Assembly: GCF_022844465.1 (NCBI RefSeq)
Contig: NZ_JALHLP010000013.1
Span: forward strand, 1-64,000
Reading direction: 5' to 3'
DNA: 64,000 nt
Source of the DNA: Bradyrhizobium sp.
GTDB taxonomy: Bacteria > Pseudomonadota > Alphaproteobacteria > Rhizobiales > Xanthobacteraceae
Both the position numbers and the translations under genes were made by a program. Numbering within the stretch: the stretch's first letter is position 1; each line of letters begins with the position of its first letter. Below, piece after piece: positions 63,033-64,000 of the stretch. Below the pieces are notes generated by a model. That model ran no database searches. It had not been told where the DNA came from and saw only the letters and a program-made list of their open reading frames with translations.

Positions 63033-64000
63033 TTGCACATTCTGATTCTCGGCGCCGCCGGCATGGTCGGCCGCAAGCTGACCGAACGACTGCTGCGCGA
63101 CGGCCGCCTCGGCAAGCACGAGATCACCCGCCTGACGCTGCAGGACGTGGTGGCTCCCGCCAAACCCGCCAAGGCGTCGATCCCGATCCAGGTGGTGGCT
63201 TCCGATATCGCGGATGCTGGCGCTGCCGCGCCGCTGATTGCGCATCGGCCCGAAGTGATCTTCCATCTCGCCGCGATCGTTTCCGGCGAGGCCGAGGCCG
63301 AGTTCGACAAGGGCTACCGGATCAATCTCGACGGCACGCGATTTCTCATCGACGCCATCCGCAATGCCGGCGGCGGCTACAAGCCGCGGCTGGTGTTCAC
63401 GTCATCGATTGCGGTGTTCGGCGCGCCGTTCCCGGAAAAGATCGGTGACGAATTCTTCCATACGCCGCTGACGAGCTACGGCACGCAGAAGATGATCTGC
63501 GAGCTCCTGATCAACGACTACACCCGCAAGGGCATGCTCGACGGGATCAGCATCCGCCTGCCGACGATCTGTGTGCGCCCAGGCAAGCCGAACAAGGCGG
63601 CTTCCGGCTTCTTCTCCAACATCATCCGCGAGCCGCTCGCGGGCGAAGAAGCGGTGCTGCCGGTGTCCGAGGACGTGCGGCACTGGCACGCCTCGCCGAA
63701 ATCGGCGGTAGGTTTCCTGATCCACGCCGGCACCATGGACCTCAATTCGATCGGGCCGCGGCGCAATCTGAGCATGCCCGGAATGTCCGTGACCGTCGGC
63801 GAACAGATCGCGGCCCTCGATCGCGTCGCCGGCAAGAACGTCACCGTGCGCATCAGGCGGCTTCCCGATCCCACCATCATCGGCATCGTCAGCGGCTGGC
63901 CACGGGATTTCGTCACCGACCGCGCGCTCAAGCTCGGCTTCACGACCGCCGAGCAGACCTTCGACGACATCATCCGGATTCACATCGAGGATGAACTCGG
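63033..64000 (+). CDS. denD: D-erythronate dehydrogenase-like NAD-dependent epimerase/dehydratase family protein (3' end cut by window)
   Basis: An extended-SDR protein of at least 322 residues, running off the window a few codons from its expected end. The start TTG 63033 has AAGGAGGAG upstream and encodes MHILILGAAGMVGRKLTERL with the NAD-binding GxxGxxG. LAAIVSGEAEAEFDKGYRIN, TSSIAVFG, the Y-x3-K pair in SYGTQKM and RLPTICVRPGKPNKAASGF match the DenD/UDP-sugar epimerase-like group. DenD oxidises D-erythronate at C2 or C3 in tetronate catabolism. Last visible gene of the transporter operon. Confidence 0.75.
   Translation, partial: MHILILGAAGMVGRKLTERLLRDGRLGKHEITRLTLQDVVAPAKPAKASIPIQVVASDIADAGAAAPLIAHRPEVIFHLAAIVSGEAEAEFDKGYRINLDGTRFLIDAIRNAGGGYKPRLVFTSSIAVFGAPFPEKIGDEFFHTPLTSYGTQKMICELLINDYTRKGMLDGISIRLPTICVRPGKPNKAASGFFSNIIREPLAGEEAVLPVSEDVRHWHASPKSAVGFLIHAGTMDLNSIGPRRNLSMPGMSVTVGEQIAALDRVAGKNVTVRIRRLPDPTIIGIVSGWPRDFVTDRALKLGFTTAEQTFDDIIRIHIEDEL

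Noticed and set aside
61886..63310. A 474-codon minus-strand frame over the transporter ATPase
   Set aside because: The ATPase on the plus strand has all Walker, signature and H-loop motifs. The antisense translation is low-complexity, histidine/arginine rich.

Overview
The window is high-GC DNA with the gene content of an alphaproteobacterium of the Bradyrhizobium/Rhodopseudomonas group. The evidence is the very-long-chain fatty acid lipid A cluster (acpXL, fabZ-like, two KAS genes, lpxXL-like), a DUF2865 protein, class II DAHP synthase, an ATM1-type ABC exporter next to psd-pssA, several Bug/TctC binding proteins, and dispersed palindromic repeats of the type scattered through Bradyrhizobium genomes. 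It reads as chromosomal housekeeping DNA with small accessory patches. There is no rRNA, CRISPR array or prophage; one tRNA (Gln, CTG) is present.

Layout. 1-177: end of an IS481-family element. 331-3617: CoA-transferase, LysR regulator and Bug protein module. 3618-4379: decayed patch with a LysR remnant. 4380-7357: vanadium-haloperoxidase/PAP2-like protein divergent from a winged-helix/TolB-like/TPR regulator. 7385-7727: repeats. 7776-13599: alpha/beta hydrolase, class II DAHP synthase, dgkA, nadE, DUF2865. 14008-17648: cysS, a 37-residue membrane peptide, a GNAT enzyme and cimA. 17845-22332: LOG protein, ATM1-type exporter, psd, pssA. 22468-28120: RraA-like protein, second Bug protein, motA-motB, kup. 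28168-33813: glycosyltransferase and GH13 enzyme, then rhodanese, aminotransferase and polyamine-binding protein. 33934-38339: lipid A very-long-chain acyl cluster. 38713-39418: broken Tat-exported carbonic anhydrase. 39551-46154: small membrane protein, AhpD-like enzyme, HerA-like ATPase, GGDEF-EAL protein, MFS exporter. 46260-47942: patch with a GAF histidine kinase and a gene remnant beside tRNA-Gln. 48379-50525: exbB-exbD-tonB. 50536-53090: branched-chain amino acid-type binding protein, hypothetical, site-2 protease. 53150-64000: sugar-acid uptake and catabolism locus.

The last region is the most coherent functional unit. A LacI-family regulator (57135-58166) lies between a dehydratase-SDR-SDR operon on the minus strand and a carbohydrate ABC transporter plus D-erythronate-dehydrogenase-like gene on the plus strand. 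An identical 11-base core lies upstream of each arm, and in the transporter arm it lies against a good TTGACA/TATAAA promoter. One SDR closely resembles the DHRS6/2-keto-3-deoxy-L-fuconate dehydrogenase type, so a non-phosphorylative sugar-acid route is likely. The substrate cannot be fixed from sequence alone.

I found no clearly unprecedented system. The observations most worth following are the shared operator pair, a KAS partner lacking an active-site His and Lys in the lipid A cluster, a CAH motif replacing the vanadate-site SGH in the haloperoxidase-like protein, the carbonic anhydrase broken by an apparent microhomology deletion, and a repeat element abutting the fabF1 stop codon where rhizobial clusters usually carry an alcohol dehydrogenase gene.
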